Assembly (NCBI RefSeq): GCF_021462225.1
Contig: NC_061797.1
Coordinates: 41,496,147 to 41,560,146, forward strand
Length of the DNA: 64,000 bases
Direction of reading: 5' to 3'
DNA from: Girardinichthys multiradiatus
Taxonomy: Eukaryota > Chordata > Actinopteri > Cyprinodontiformes > Goodeidae
Positions 35,258 through 49,700 of the stretch are shown in pieces. The position numbers and the translations under genes are program-made. The notes beneath the pieces are model-generated. The model did not search any database and was not told the origin of the DNA. It saw nothing but the letters and a program-made list of their open reading frames with translations. Every line of letters starts with the position of its first letter. Positions within the stretch are counted from its first letter, which is position 1.

Positions 35258-37680
35258 TTAGCTTGAGTAGATCTGGGTCCCAATAACACGCATGATCTCC
35301 TTCTGCACCTTAGGCTCCTGAGTGTTAATGTTGGCATCTCCTACTTGGCCATCCTCATACCTGCAAATATACACAAAAAACTATCATAGACAATGCCTTG
35401 TAAAAGTGTTCACAACCCTGGAATGATATAACCACAATACATATTTATTGTGAATTTCAAGTGATAGAACAACACAAAGTAGTGATAATTCTGAAATGGA
35501 AGGAAACTTTTATATATTTCAAAATATTATTGAATTAAAAATTGTGTATGGTGTACATTTCTTTCAGTCCCCTTTACTCTGCTACTCCAGTGCACCTAAT
35601 TTTCCAGAAAGGTCAATTAAGCCATTACATGTGTAATTTAATCTCAGTATAAATGCAGCTGTTTTATGAAATTAGTGAACAAACAGCATTATGAAGACCA
35701 AAGAATGGGCCAGACAGGTTCAGGGGTAAAGTTGCGGAACACTGACACTGCACATTACCCTAACACACCATCCGATGTGGTAGTGGCAAATAATGCTGTG
35801 GGAACGCTTCTCTTCAGCACGGACAGGAAAGCTGATCAGTGTTGATGGAAAGACAGATGGAGCCGAAGAAAGGACAAACCTTTAGATCAAGTAGGACGTT
35901 CACCTTCCAAGAGAACAGCTATCCTAAATATACTACTAAAGCTACAATAGAATTGTTTAGACTTGTGCCACAACTTAAAAATATGCTTTTCAAGATGCTT
36001 TCCATCAAGTCTGAATGAGCTTGAGCTATTTTGCAAAGAAGAATAGACAAAACCTCAGTAGATGTGGAAAGCTGGTGGTCATACTTGCAGCAGCTGTTAT
36101 TGAGACGAAATGCGGTTTTAGAAAGTACTGATTCAGAGGGGGTGAATAAATATGTTATGCTTTGTTTTAGCAAAAACTGTCAGTCTATCATGTAAAATTC
36201 ATAGACAATACAGAACATTGACGTTTGTAGTTATGCATTATGTGAAAAAGTATAAATAAAGGGTGTAAATATTTTCCATGACACTTTAGTCCCAAATCAG
36301 TTATATTTAGCTGTAAATTCAGTTTGTTGGTCATCCATCAAAACCTAATTTCCAACCCATAATAAATTACTGCCTGCAAAAAAAATTCTATTCAGTGTAG
36401 TGATATTGTAACTGATGACAACTGATGACTGCCATGTTCAACATTTTTTCATCAAAGGACTATGATGCTTATTCTTTGAAAATGTTTCAAGGAACATAAA
36501 GCGATAAGATTACTCACACAAAAAAAAAGCGTGTACAGACGTGGTCGGAGACCGGACACACCCATATGTTGCCGTGTTTCTGCAGATCTTTAGATGTGAT
36601 CACTGGGAAACAGAAACACAAAATACATATTGTATTCCTTTTTCTGTCATGTTTGTATGATTCCTCATTGAAAGTGTTCCTGTCTTTTTGTATTCAAAAA
36701 CAGATTATGGTTTATTTTTATTTAACATGTATTTAACCAGGTGAGACAATTAAGAAAACATTTTCATTTACAATTATTATACTACTATAATCCTTATTAA
36801 CAACTGATTTTTATTTATTTATTATATGTTTTTGTTTATACATACTCTGTATAGTCCAAAAATAAGTCCTCTGCATCAAATATATACTTATCAAACACAA
36901 ACATGCATTTCACCTTGATCACAGGTATTACCTTCACAAAGAGCAATGCAGTTCAAGTTTCGACTTTGCAGAAACCTTGATTGGATTGGGCGGCTCTAAG
37001 GTTAAAGATAGAGAGAGGAGTCATGGTTTGCATTATAGATTAAGATCTAAATGATGTGTTCAAAGGACGTCAGATTTTTTTTCGAAATCTCTAAAGACAC
37101 TAAAAGTCTGTATTGAATAAAAATAAAACATGAAACATGTGACCTATTAAGGAACCTATGAAAGGCAATATTTTGTCATGCAAAACTGTCATCACAGTGC
37201 TAAAACACATATTTAAGGAAAAGGTTTTCCAATTCATCATTTTTATTCTAATTTTATTATTGTGGCACTAGTGGCCTTTATTTCACAATATATGGAAAGG
37301 AAATGGGCAGAGAGAGAAGGAGAGAAGACATGCAGAAAAGGTCCCAGAATCAGGAATGGAATCCCAGATGGCTGCGTCATGGACTTATAGCCTCTGCGCA
37401 TGCTCTAACTCTACACCACAATTTTAAGGTGAAAAAATGGTTAAATGGGTTCCTCACCTGTGGTATGGTGTTCATACGGTTGTAACGCTGTACCAGCTCG
37501 TCTTTGGTGGGCATGCGATGCTGTCCTTTCCCCATTCCTACAACAGACAGCATAGCAAAGCCAACAAAAAAGTCTCAGAAAAATCTTACTTCAAGTAACT
37601 CAGACTGTGTAAACGTCATTCTTTTAGTGTTCAAGGAAACTACTTTATAACCTGTAACCGAATGCATAATATATACACAT

Positions 37681-37750
<70 letters not shown>

Positions 37751-40700
37751 AGTGTGTACTGGAATTCTAATTTCCCCTCAGGGATCAATAAAGTATCTTT
37801 GAATTGAATTGAATTGTGTGCAGAATTTGTGCATGCATAATTTAAACAAACATGCATTCAAACAATTGCAAACTGCTGTCTTTTTGAAAAATTGGGATTT
37901 GGGATTTTCTAAAGCTTTACAGCATGCTTTAAGTTTGAATCATTTGCATCATCTGAACAAAAACAATATACATTTCTAAAAAGACAGAGCAAAAGTCAAT
38001 TTGAATTCATGACAAAGTGAGATGTATGCAGCCTTAAACTTATCTTTAGGACTTCCACCCCAGGTTAATGAGATGGAAATTTCCAACCTTCTAACATAAT
38101 GTCTCTACAAACACTACAACATTAAACCAGCACTGTAAAACTAAAAGAGGAAATACAGCAAAATGTACAACAGGACACAGGGGAAACAAAATAAATAAAC
38201 CCAAAATCAAAATCACATTTTAAACAACCACAACATGCAGTAAATGGTAGGCTGTACACACGGCTCAGCATTCACAAATGAACACACATCCCACTACAAA
38301 ACAGTGGCATAACATGTTGCCAGCTGCAAGATGATAATCAGGCCACATCAGGAAGACATTGATTGAAAGCAGACGCAGCACAGTCTTAGTGGCAAAAATA
38401 AGGTGTTCCTACCTGAGTATCCAAAAGAAATGCTGGAGATGGGGCTCAGATAGATGCCCTTTCCATACGCTGCCCCGTGCAGCTTTGGATTGAAAAGAGC
38501 AGGGAGGAAGGATGGGTAACTGAGCTTTACATATATGCATAAGGCAAACACAAATACAGCCCAATTTATTCCTAACCAGCTTTAGTGAAATCAAAGAATA
38601 TTTATGTGGATATCCGTTTTCACACAACTTAATCCAAATGGTGGACAGTGGACAACAGAGAGGACATAATGTGATGTTTTTGAATTTTGTGAGTAAAAAT
38701 TCTAATTTTTTCGGTATTGAGGTAACATTCACAAGAAAATTAAGATTTACATTGTCACATTGAGTATTCATACCCCCTAAACTTTTAAATCGTGTTACAA
38801 TGCAACAATAAACCTTTGTGTTTCAATGTTTTATTTGGATTTTATGTGATAGACCAACACAAAATCCTACACGTGTGAAGTGGAAAAAAAGGACACAGAG
38901 TACTACCTTTCACTGCAAACCTGCAAGTCTTTTGGTGTAAATCTCTACCACCGATGCACAACTACAGATAGAAATGTTTGCTCATTATTTATCAGATTGT
39001 ATGGAGAGGATCCATGAACAGAAATGTGTAGGTCTTCCTACAAATGCTCAATTGAATTTAGGTCTGGACTTTGACGGATACATGAAAATGTTTTGATATA
39101 AACCATTCAGTTGTGTTTGTTTAATGTTGTCCTGCGGGAAGGTAAGCCTCCACCGCAATCTCAAGTTTCTGCAGCCTCCAAGAGATTTTCCTTCAGATTT
39201 GTATTTAGCTTCATCCATTTCCCCATCAACTCTGAACAGCTTCCCTGTTACTGATGAAAAAACATCCCCACAGCATGATGTTGTAACCATCATGTTTTAC
39301 TGTGGGTATAATCTCATTGCTTAGTTTTCCAACAAAGTTTGGCATGTAGGCCAACAAGTTCAGTTTTGGTCTCATCTAACCAGAGAACCTTCTTCTACAT
39401 GATATCACCTCCAAAACGACTTCAGACTTCTTCATCTTCATCTTGCCAGTCTTCCATAGATACAAGATTTGCAGAGCGCATGATTAATAATTCTCCTGTC
39501 AGCAGATTATTACACCTGAACATTGGATATCTGCATCACCCCCGGAGTTACAATGGGCATTTTGGCTACTTCTCTGATTAATAATAATTAGTTTAGGTGG
39601 GCACCCATGTCTCAGTAGGTTTGCAGTTGTCTACTCTTTTCAGACCTTTTAAATGATGGACTGAAAATAACTCTTCAAGTTTGCAATACTGTTTCCAACA
39701 TAATCTTGTTTTGTACATCTCCACAAATTCAGCCCCTTCCTGTCTGTTGTGTTCCTTGGTCTTCATGATGCTATTTGTTCACTGGTGTACATCCTTCAAA
39801 TGATAGCTGTATTTATGCTATGATTAAATTATACTTAATTAGGGGTTTTAAAGTGAGGAGGCTGAATAAAAATGCAACATTTTTAAGATCTTTATTTGTC
39901 AAAAAGATTTAAAAACCCTCTATTCTTTACCTTACACTAAACAATCATATTACTTTGTGATTGTCTATCATGCATTACCAGTTGAGGTTTGTACTTGTAT
40001 TTTAACAAAATACAAGTACAAAAAAAAGTCGTTGGCTGCACACAATCAGTTTGCACTTTGGACAACCCTACGCTATGTGATGTATGCTAATGGGATAAAT
40101 GGAAAAACACAGACATAATTAGGAGAGAGAACAAAGAGCATCTTCAGGGTTTGGATATAGGAGAAGAAAGTGGAAATCAGGATATGACCCATTTAGAAAG
40201 AATGAAAAAAAAAAAAAACAAGAATATAAGGTTTGTGTGTTAACTGAAGATGGAGACAGATTCAGTCTCTTTTGTTCTGTGAAACACAGTGACAGAGGAA
40301 GGGTGTGGATGCGGCAGCTGAAACAAAGAGAAGGAGACGAAAAGCACCGAGCCAAGAACCAAGATGGAGAGTTCAAAAACCCGCGAGAACAAATGAGACA
40401 TATCAGAGTGACAGAGCAATCGCAACTGACAAGAATGATTCAACAAGCCTGAAGGTTTCTGATTTAATTGTGTTTAATCTATTTTCAGGATATGCAAGTT
40501 TCTCTAATGGTCATTATAGGCTGTATTCTGCAAATGAGACAATTCTGTGCTCTCTCTGGTGCTGGGTTACATCCTCGATATTTAGAAACAAAAATTTTAT
40601 TTAGGCTAATTACTATAAAGATGTTTTTCAGACTGTATCACTTCCATTTATTTGAATTGATAAATAATGTGCAAATTCTAATTTCAAAGAAGCCGCTCTT

Positions 40701-43700
40701 CACCCCTAAAAAGGCTGTAACCACAACTACTAAACTTTTCTGTTGTATTATACATCTTTAGGCAAAACATATTTAGGGTTCTTTGTGAATGACCCCATCA
40801 GGGTGCACAGACAGCCTCCGGACATGCCAGCTGACACCACAGCCTATTCCCTAGGCACCTACATGGGCTGAAACGGTGTCTGCTGAAAACAGCCAATATT
40901 GACTAAAAACATCTGCCCCTGTGCCTTCCTCTCAAAAACAAAAAGTTGACAAAAGGAAAGGTGGCAATCATTAATAGCAAATATGGATCAGCCTGATGGG
41001 AAGCCTGCTTTGTAAAAGAACAGGTTTGCTGTGTTAGGAAAGAAGTGTCATAAATCCGAGCTGTAGTTAACCAGAGTTACCTACCTGCAGCTTAGTATAA
41101 GAGGCGTTGACCAGTCCATTTCTAAGAACAGAGTGCCAGTTCTCTATATGGGATCCACTAGAGCAAACACACAAATAATAAAACAGGGTTGAGCAAAGTA
41201 AGAGCAACAGGATCACAATATGTTACTGTTACTAAAATCACTTATGGAGAAAAGCTTAGTTTAATCAGTTACTTATTACTTATCTACTTGAATTTGAATG
41301 TGTATATGAGATTACATGGTACTGGATTGATTGTATAGGACATTATAATTGGATATGAATTTGACCCATGTGTCTTGTACACTGCTGTAAGAGAATATAT
41401 ATATAGTGAATTAAAATATACCTAATTTAAACTGAGCCGAATAGGAATCTTTATATAATATTGCATGGTCCTGGGCTGATTATACTGTATATTACATTAT
41501 AATTAGATAATAACTGCACAATAACTGATAATTTTATAGAATCAAATATAACCAAATTGAACTGACCTGAATAGAATTGAGTGAACTATACTGATTTTTG
41601 TTTGCTATTTTAGTATTTTGTTCTTCTACATTTATACTTTATACCTGTATTTTTTAAACTCTGTTGATAATTGGTTTTACCACCAGGCACTTAAGATTAG
41701 CAATAAAAAGTGTGAAATGTGTTTTTTCTATGTTTGATGTTTTGATTTGACCTCAAGTCTCAACTGTAGTACAATTTATACAAATTATGCAGGAGTGTTT
41801 AAAAATGCAGGATAATCTTCAGATGTCATTTATTATTTATAAATTACATTTTTAAATATGCATGACTGCTGAATGGATCTCCCAGCATAGATATTTAAAC
41901 TGTCTTAAAAAAACCAAATTGTTTCTTGGCTGAACTGGTGAAAATATTTCTTTCTTGCACTTTCACGATGACCTGCTTTATGCAAAGATGTTTATGTTTT
42001 GCACATTTTTTGTTAAGCTAAAATAAGAGGAAGGGTGCCCATGTTAAATTAAACATTCAGCATCTTCATTTTGAATTAATATATTTAAAGCATTTACCAG
42101 CAGCAAAAGGGAGAGTGGTAGCTTTGTGTATGTGCTTTAGTTTCACATTGCTGCTGCCCAGATGGGTCGAGAGTATCTAAAATATTCAGCAGAGCCCCAT
42201 CTGCTACAGTACAAATCTCTATCTCTCTCACACAAATATCACTGGCTCCATGTGCTGGCTTAGAAAGGCCCAAGAGTGTAGCCACTGCTTTGTCCTTTTG
42301 TTTGTAATGGTTTCAGAGGCACATTCATTATGATCAGGATCTCATTATAATTAAAAAAATTCAGATGCTTACTGGAAAATTCTCCTGTTTTTCAAATATA
42401 CTGATGGCAAAGAAAGATTTTGATAATGAAAAAAATAGAATGATATAACATAGTTTGTTTAATAAGACATGGGTTGTTTCAGCTCTTCGTAAAGAAAATG
42501 TAGAGATAGCAGGAAACCTCTTTTGGCTAATGGTAGGGGTAACTTACTGGAAGGCAAAGGTGCTGCCATAGAGCTTCTTGGCGGTGCGAAAGCGGGCCTC
42601 CTTGGCTGGGGGACTGCTGAGCAACAGGAACTGGTGGGAGGTGTGCATGAATTTCAGTTGCTGTAATGACACCAGAGAGAGAGAGATAGAGAGAGTGTGG
42701 TGAAAAAAACATAGTGAAAGTGTATCCCAAAACCTAGCTTATTTCTGGAGATAAGAGGGGATGATGTCCTAAAGTCATACCCTGCTGAGAGGCAGCTTGA
42801 CGATATGAGATCTATTACTGGAAATGATCCTGCGAAGAAACACAGAATTACTCATAATATCAATAGCATTTATTATTATTGTTATTTTGACAATTTTTAT
42901 TATTAATAATAGATGTTTAGTCATAGTAATAGTAGTAGTAGTAGTAATAGTAGTGTGGATGTATGTGGTATGTCAGGTTTAACATGTTTTTTAAAGGGTA
43001 AGAGTAAACACATTTTAGGAACAGATTCTCATCTCGTCCTCACCATTGCAACAGAGGATGGGCCAAAGGGTCCAGTTTGTCCATCTGTTTCTTGATCTCC
43101 AGATAAGAACCCTGAAAACAACAGAGAGGCATCTGCTGTTTTTATGTCTGTTTGCCAAAAATCAAATAAGTACTTGAAAAACACAAAATGATAAAGGCAG
43201 AATGTCTCTCTTTTGTACCTGGGTCATTTCACGAATGGACATGACACTGTCCAGTGCTTTCTGCAGTCTTTCATAATTCTTCTTCTGTGTCCAGGCGATA
43301 TCAAACAAATGTGGAGGGGAAGGAAACAACAGTATGTTTAGAAACATTATTTTCAGAATTTATCATAACAAGCCTTTATTTATACAGGTAAATATAAATA
43401 CAACTAAACATTGTGACAGTAGCTTATTAAATAAAATAGACGGTGCAATTCTTAGTTTAAGTATAGAATTATTTGGAATAAAATTGCTTGTAATCACAGA
43501 TGAAGCAGTCTGGATGCAAACCTTTGGGTTGAATGCAAGAGTTTTGGGATCATTTGGATCAACAACTGATGGGTAGGGCTCAAAGATGATGCTCTTGCGG
43601 GGGGACTCAAGTGCAGCTCGACACATAGCCACAAGTAGGTCCACAACCTGGGAAGGGTTAGGGAAGGTTTGTGCCAATTATTCTGATGTCTCTCAGAATA

Positions 43701-46700
43701 CATAAAGATAAAAGTAACACTATTTAGGGCAAATAATGTAATGGTGTTTGTAAGTTCTGTGTGAGTTGCTATTTTTTATATATGAATGTCAACAATTTGA
43801 TCTCCAATAACGCTACATGTTTAGGTTTATTGTCACCTCTGCTCCCGTGGCCACTTCTTCTGCAGCTCCAGACATCACACCCAAAGTGTAGAAGGAGAAC
43901 ACACACAGCTCCCTGGTGCACACAGCAGGCTGCATAAACACAGTGAAATCAGGATGAAATTCACAAACTAGCACCAAGAAATCCATTTATAAAACAATAG
44001 ACTGTACATAGAGATGTCTTTCATTTATGCTTTTAAATATATCAAAAAAAGTGTAAGAATCCAAATTGAATGTTAATACTAGAGTGTGTGATACCTTCAG
44101 CATGGACCCATTCTGAAAGACATGTTGTTCGTCACAGACCACACAGTACTCATTAAGTGTGGGGAGTCTCTGCTCTGAGTACTTCATTATCTATTACAAG
44201 ATAAAGCACAGAGGATTTGCAAATTATAACGTCCAACTGCTGCACTCATGTTTACAAGAACAAAGGCTGCACAAATGGAAAGAATAGATACAGAAGAATA
44301 GGACCAGAGTGAGGCCAGTCTCTAGATTTACAGTCTTCTACATACAGTCCATCCTAAAATGTATTGTATTAATGTATTTTATAGGGTTTTTATCTAAAAG
44401 ATCAACACACAATTGTTACACTGTCTTCTTCTTTTTTTTTTACAAATAAAATCTGTGTGATGTTCAGATAATGGAAAGAGTACATTTGAATTATTAGCTA
44501 AAACAACCAAGATTTCTTTAATATCTCTGGAGCAGCTGTAAATATCTACAGCTCAGGTGGAAGAATCTGTTGACAGGACAACGACTAGTAACACCCTCCA
44601 TAATCTGGTCTTAATGGTAGAGTGGTAAGAAGAACGCTATTTTTGAAAGTATGTCATAAGATGCAAAATTTAACATTTTCCACAAACCCTGTAGAGTTAG
44701 AAGATACTATGGTCAAATGAGACCAAAATTCAATGTTTTCAGCATTCATCTGTATTGTATCTCCTGCGCATGATCAATAAAAACAAACTCAGTTTCATGT
44801 ATTAGTTTAGATGGTTTAGGCATCAGCCTAATATCCTTACGTTTAAATGCTATCTGAGCCTTTGTAAAACAGAGGAGTCATCAACCTCACCTTGAGGGAA
44901 CAAGTTGCTGCTCTTTTCTGTATAAATTATCCAAGATTTACCCTTGAAAGACACAGTATAAATCACTTGTTTAAAGACATCAGCATGAAACTACTTCAAC
45001 TTCATCATGCAAAAACAGCATCGATCACTTAAACGTTTTCAAAAAGTGAGCTCCACTCATTGTGGCAGTAACATGATGCAGCTTTTCCTGGGAGAGAAGC
45101 TGGTTGCAGTTGACTGGAAGATAAATGGAACAAGGTACATTACAATCCTGGAATAAAATCTCTTGAAACTTGAAATTAGGCTGGAGGTTCACCTTCCAGC
45201 AGAGCAACAACCATAAACATACAGCCAGAGCTACAACTGAATGGTTTAGTTCAAATCATATTCATTAGTTCGAATGGCTCAGTCAAAATTTAGACATAAA
45301 TCTAACTCAGAATTTTTGGCAAGCTTGAAAACTGCTGGTAACGGACAGTCCCCATCCAATCTAACTGAGCTTAACCCATTTTGCAAAGAATAGGCACAAT
45401 TTTCAGTCTGCCGATGTGCAAACCCAGTAGAAACACACGCCAAAAGACTTTGTAAATGCAGCATAATATGGTTGCAGAACGTACTGTCTCAGGGGGATAC
45501 AATACATTTGCCACACTTTTCAGATTGTTATTAAAAAAAAATGAAAAATAATGGATCTTTTCCTTCTACTTCACAATTATTCATTACTTTGCGTAAAATC
45601 AAATACAATACAATGAAGTTTGTGATACTTGTATGGTTGGTTTTATTTAGCTTAAAACTCAAGCCCCTTAGTGACCAACCAAGCTTCACAGAATTGTATC
45701 CAAAACAATATCCAACAACTGAAACAGAAAGTACAAATGTTTTTAATCATGGAGTGATATTTGCTTGGGATCTAACCTGCACTAAGAAGCCATACTCCAA
45801 CGTAGGGATGTTCTTGCAGTGGCCGCCCGCCTGGGATGAAAAAAACAATTCAATCAGCTGCCTCGTGGTAATCTGCGCTGGGGCCCTGGCCGCCGGGACA
45901 GCTACGGTCTGATGGGTCAAGTGAAGACAAAGCATTATGGGAAAGGGCACACCAGCTATGTTTCGGTACGGGTGAGGGGAAGGCTCAGGTGAAACAATGC
46001 AGGTGACAGGTGGACGGAGACAAGGGTGTGAGTGGGTGCAGCAGTAACAGCACACAGTAAAACTTAAATTAACTAAAAATATGTTTCAAAATAACAGGAG
46101 TCTGGGTTGATGAAAGGTTCAAAATGACTCTAACCTGACTGTTTGGTGGATAGCTAAAGAGCTCCCCTTTAGGGTTCTTCATTGTACAGGAGATGGAGCG
46201 GTTCATCAAGCGAGTCACTCTCAGCTCAGGGACACTCAACTTCCCTTTTAGAACCGTGTCTTGGATCAGAGGAAAACTTGGAGACCTGAAAAGATCAAAA
46301 GCATCACTTAGGTAAGTAAGGTAAGGTAAGTTTATTTACAGGGGTTGGACAATGAAACTGAAACACCTGGTTTTAGACCACATTAATTTATTAGTATGGT
46401 GTAGGGCCTCCTTTTGCGGCCAATACAGCATCAATTCATCTTGGGAATGACATATACAAGTCCTGCACAGTGGTCAGAGGGATTTTAAGCCATTCTTCTT
46501 GCAGGATACTGGCCAGGTCACTACGTGATACTGGTGGAGGAAAACGTTTCCAGACTCGCTCCTCCAAAACACCCCAAAGTGGCTCAATAATATTTAGATC
46601 TGGTGACTGTGCAGGCCATGGGTGATGTTCAACTTCACTTTCATGTTCATCAAACAAATCTTTCACCAGTTTTGCTGTGTGTATTGGTGCATTGTCATCC

Positions 46701-49700
46701 TGATACCCGGCACCACCTTCAGGATACAATGTTTGAACCATTGAATGCACATGGTCCTCAAGAATGGTTCGGTAGTCCTTGGCAGTGACGTGCCCATCTA
46801 GCACAAGTATTGGGCCAAGGGAATCCCATGATATGGCAGCCCAAACCATCACTGATCCACCCCCATGCTTCACTCTGGGCATGCAACATTTGGGGCTTCT
46901 CCACACCGTAACTCTCACGGATGTGGGGAAAACAGTAAAGGTGGACTCATCAGAGAACAATACATGTTTCACATTGTCCACAACCCAAGATTTGTGCTCC
47001 TTGCGCCATTGAAACCAACGTTTGGCATTGGCATTGTCATGGAGTGACATTTTGGACTTTGTGGGTTCTTGTGATGGTTTATTTTGTAATTTAGATTATC
47101 CTTATGGCTCTTTGTTTATTTCTTAGGTTATTGTTTCTATGTTCCCCTCTAGTTTCTCTGTTTACTTTAGTTCATAGTTATTCTAGTTCTTTATTTCCTC
47201 CTCTGGTTTATTCTCTTGCTTAGTTTGTGTTTTCTGTCCTTTCGCTCTTCCTCAGCCTTTGTGTTTGTTTCACCTGTTCCTGCTCTTTCCCTGCCCCCTT
47301 GTCGCACCTGTTCCCTGTTCCGTTGATTATCTGCTTTTGTTATTTCCCCAGTATATTAGTTGGTTTGGTGTCTCTGTTCTGGGCTGGTTCCTTCTGTTAT
47401 TCTGTTGATTACCCCTTTCCTTACCATGACTATGTTTTGTTTTTGCTTCGCTTATGCTACGTTTTGCCAAAGTACCTGCAGTGTTGTAAATGTTTTGGAT
47501 TTTGTCTCTGGATTCATACCTGCAGTGTTTTTGTTACGTTTCGACCTTTTTTAAGAATAAACTATGATGCGGCTACCGAGCTCTTGTCTGCGCTTTGGTC
47601 CGACCCAAGATCCTTCTTCGACAGGCATGAGTGACCAAAGGTTTGGCTATAGCAGCTATATTGACCCTGTGGAGCTCCCAACGGACAGTTCTGGTGTAAA
47701 CAGGAGAATTGAGGTGCACATTTAATACTGCCGTGATTTCGGCAGCCGTGGATTTATGTTTTTTGGATACAATCCGGGTTAGCACCCGAACATCCCTTTC
47801 AGACAGCTTCCTCTTGCGTCCACAGTTAATTCTGTTGGATGTGGTTCGTCCTTCTTGGTGGTATGCTGACATTACCCTGGATACCGTGGCTCTTGATACA
47901 TCACAAAGACTTGCTGTCTTGGTCACAGATGCGCCAGCAAGACGTGCGCCAACAATTTGTCCTCTTTTGAACTCTGGTATGTCACCCATAATGTTGTGTG
48001 CATTTCAATATTTTGAGCAAAACTGTGCTCTTACCCTGCTAATTGAACCTTCACACTCTGCTCTTACTGGTGCAATGTGCAATCAATGAAGACTGGCTAC
48101 CAGGCTGGTCCAATTTAGCCATGAAACCTCCCACACTAAAATGACTGGTGTTTCAGTTTCATTGTCCAACCCCTGTATATAGCACTTTTCAGCAACGAGA
48201 CACTCAAAGCATTGTACATGCAATTTCAGTACAATCACAAAGAAAATAAACACAGACACAGACACAGAAAAACAAATTAAATGATAAAATCAAACAACAG
48301 AGGTAATTTAAAAAATAAAATAAAGAGAATAGAACAAGAAAATGAAAGGAAAATTGGACTGAAAACGTAACTACCGTAATTATGCTTAGATGGCACAGTC
48401 AAAGGCCACTCTAAAGAAATAAGTTTTTAATCTTCATTTAAAGCAACTTAGGGTTTTGGCGCTTTTACAGTTTTCTGGGAGTCTATTCCAAATTAGTGTA
48501 GCATAAGAACTAAAAGCTGTTTGGTTCTGGTTCTGTGTATACAGAGTAGATTTGAGCGAGATGACCTGATAGGTCTTGGTGGTTGATACACTGACAACAA
48601 GTCTGTAATGTATTTTGGTGCTAAGCCATTCAATGATTTATAGACTAACAGAAGTATTTTAAACTATTCTCTGAGCTACAGGGAGTCAGTGTAGGGACTT
48701 TAGAACCGGGGTGATGTGCTCCACTTTCTTAGTTCTAGTGAGGACACGGACAGCAGCGTTCTGGATCAACTGCAGCTGTCTGATCGACCTTTTAGGCAGA
48801 CATGTGAAGACACCGTTGCAGTAATCAATTCTACTAAATATGAACGCATTAATTAGTTTTTCAAGGTCCTGCTGAGACATTAGTCCTTTAATCCTGGAGA
48901 TGTTTTTTAGGTGATAGAAGGCCGACCTAGTTACTACCTTTATGTGCCTCTGAAAGTTCAGGTCTGAGTCCATCACTACACCCAAGTTTCGAGCCTGACT
49001 GGTGGTTTCTGGCTGCAGTAACTGAAGCTGTGTGCTATCTTTTAAACGCTCTTCCTTTGGTCCAAAGATTATTACTTCAGTTTTGTTTTGATTCAGCTGA
49101 AGAAAATTTTGGCCCATCCATGCATTGATTTCTTCTAAGCATTTACCCAGCGCTTGAATGGGTTCATGGTCACCTGGTGACATCGTAACGTATAGCTGTG
49201 TGTCGTCTGCATAGTTATGATAACTTACATTGTTGTTTATTTAAATCTGAGTTAGGGGGAGCATGTAGATATTGAATAGGAGGGGCCCTAAGATGGACCC
49301 TTGGGGAACGCCACATGTGATTTTTGTGGTCTCAGATGTAAAGTTACCTACTGACACAAAAAAGTCCCTGTCCTTCAAGTAGGATTTAAACCAGTTGAGT
49401 GCTGTACCAGAAAGGCCGACCCAGTTTTCCAAGCATTCTAATAAAATTGAGTGATAAACAGTGTTGAATGCTGCACTAAGGCCCAATAATACCAGCACTG
49501 TGGTTCTTCCACAGTCTGCATTTATACGGATGTCATTGAACACCTTGATAAGAGCAGTCTCTGTACTGTGGTGAGCACGGAAGCCTGACTGGAAGACATC
49601 AAAGCGGTTGGTCATTGTTAGGAAGTTGTTTAACTGTTGAAACACAGCTTTTTCAATAATCTTTCTGATGAAGGGGAGGTTTGATATAGGCCTGTAGTTC

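Larger units (their letters stand above)
46339..48175 (-). mobile_element. Tc1-like transposon, both ends present, split by a solo LTR
   Basis: Bounded by CAGGGGTTGGACAATGAAAC and its reverse complement, with TA on both sides (46337-46338, 48176-48177). It landed in the tail of LINE-A: 'gtttattta' on the left and 'tatatagcacttttcagc' on the right join to give the normal LINE tail. Removing the LTR and one GGCAT leaves about 1243 bp, a standard Tc1 length. Confidence 0.9.

Noticed and set aside
45831..46055. Upstream extension of the open frame around exon 45908-45777
   Set aside because: The part above 45908 has no counterpart in PARP6 as I know it, and a good acceptor (ttgacccatcag) sits exactly at 45909, so it is intron.
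46603..47047. Plus-strand frames opposite the Tc1 transposase (and likewise at 57529-58298)
   Set aside because: Antisense shadows of the minus-strand transposase.
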